Shown in pieces: positions 15,343 through 15,493 of a DNA stretch of 15,493 nt. A model generated the notes under the pieces. That model worked only from the letters and a program-made list of their open reading frames with translations, was not told the origin of the DNA and searched no databases. Origin of the DNA: Rhabdothermincola sp037478855 (lineage in GTDB: Bacteria; Actinomycetota; Acidimicrobiia; Acidimicrobiales; Acidimicrobilacustridaceae); contig JBBFLY010000068.1 in the NCBI GenBank assembly GCA_037478855.1, positions 1 to 15,493 of the forward strand, in the 5' to 3' direction. Both the position numbers and the translations under genes were made by a program. Position 1 is the stretch's first letter; each line of letters starts with the position of its first letter.

Positions 15343-15365
15343 GTGTCGGAGGGGGGACTTGTACC
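15343..15365 (-). other. tRNA 3'-end-like fragment, possible attachment site
   Basis: On the minus strand GGTACAAGTCC followed by CCCCTCCGACAC closely resembles the T-loop and acceptor 3' strand of a tRNA (canonical GGTTCAAGTCC..., acceptor, then CCA; here ACGA). Further upstream on the minus strand (15366-15430) no anticodon arm, D-arm or matching 5' acceptor strand can be folded. So this is not a complete tRNA gene. It may be the short 3' copy left at one end of an element that integrated into a tRNA gene. Confidence 0.4.
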
Positions 15366-15493
15366 TTTACCCCACGCGCGTTCCGGCCTGGGATCTACGA
15401 GGCAGCGTAGCGAACTCCGCTTGCAGGAGCGTCAGCGTGGCGGGAGTCGTCGCGCATCCTCGTGCCCGCTGGCGGTCACTGGGTTGTTGCCTT

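Noticed and set aside
15366..15430. A complete tRNA gene on the minus strand
   Set aside because: Only the T-loop/acceptor 3' part is recognisable; I could not fold an anticodon arm, D-arm or a matching 5' acceptor strand.
1..15493. CRISPR arrays, insertion-sequence ends or transposase genes
   Set aside because: No regularly spaced repeats, no cas genes and no transposase motifs were seen on either strand.

Overview
The window is very GC-rich DNA. Third codon positions are almost all G or C in the intact genes, GTG starts are common, and spacing is compact. A mycobacterial/Gram-positive type LexA box and two apparently leaderless starts (TANNNT, six bases, start codon) point to an actinomycete (Actinomycetota). 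I cannot place it more finely; an environmental lineage outside the well-known genera is possible.

Left part (1-2.5 kb): the 3' part of a large fusion protein (end of an adenylation domain, an acyl carrier domain, then a membrane acyltransferase) converges on, and overlaps, a diguanylate cyclase with a V4R-like sensory region. Next (2.6-6.1 kb) is an RNA-processing group: a beta-CASP metallo-beta-lactamase nuclease, the RNA ligase RtcB and, converging on it, the RtcB activator archease. Together these could cut RNA and rejoin 2',3'-cyclic phosphate ends.

From 6.46 to 8.87 kb a tightly packed plus-strand operon encodes a phosphoribosyltransferase-alpha/beta hydrolase fusion, a possible 22-residue peptide joined to both neighbours by ATGA overlaps, a YwiC-like membrane protein and a stand-alone ScdA/RIC N-terminal (DUF542) protein. 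The company suggests hypoxia, nitrate or nitrosative stress. A minus-strand DNA-repair pair follows: an endonuclease V homologue with an altered first catalytic site, then dinB. A perfect LexA (SOS) box lies between them. A secreted lipoprotein of the Abhydrolase_10 type is divergent from this pair.

Right part (12.67-15.3 kb): a graveyard of DNA-modification and nuclease genes. It holds a C5 cytosine methyltransferase with at least three disabling lesions and a missing C-terminus, a gutted Vsr mismatch nuclease, a frameshifted DUF6884 plus GIY-YIG nuclease, and the start of an endonuclease/exonuclease/phosphatase-like gene. I read it as a decayed restriction-modification island. The window ends in a strong hairpin beside a sequence that resembles the 3' end of a tRNA gene, which may be an attachment site of an integrated element lying further right.
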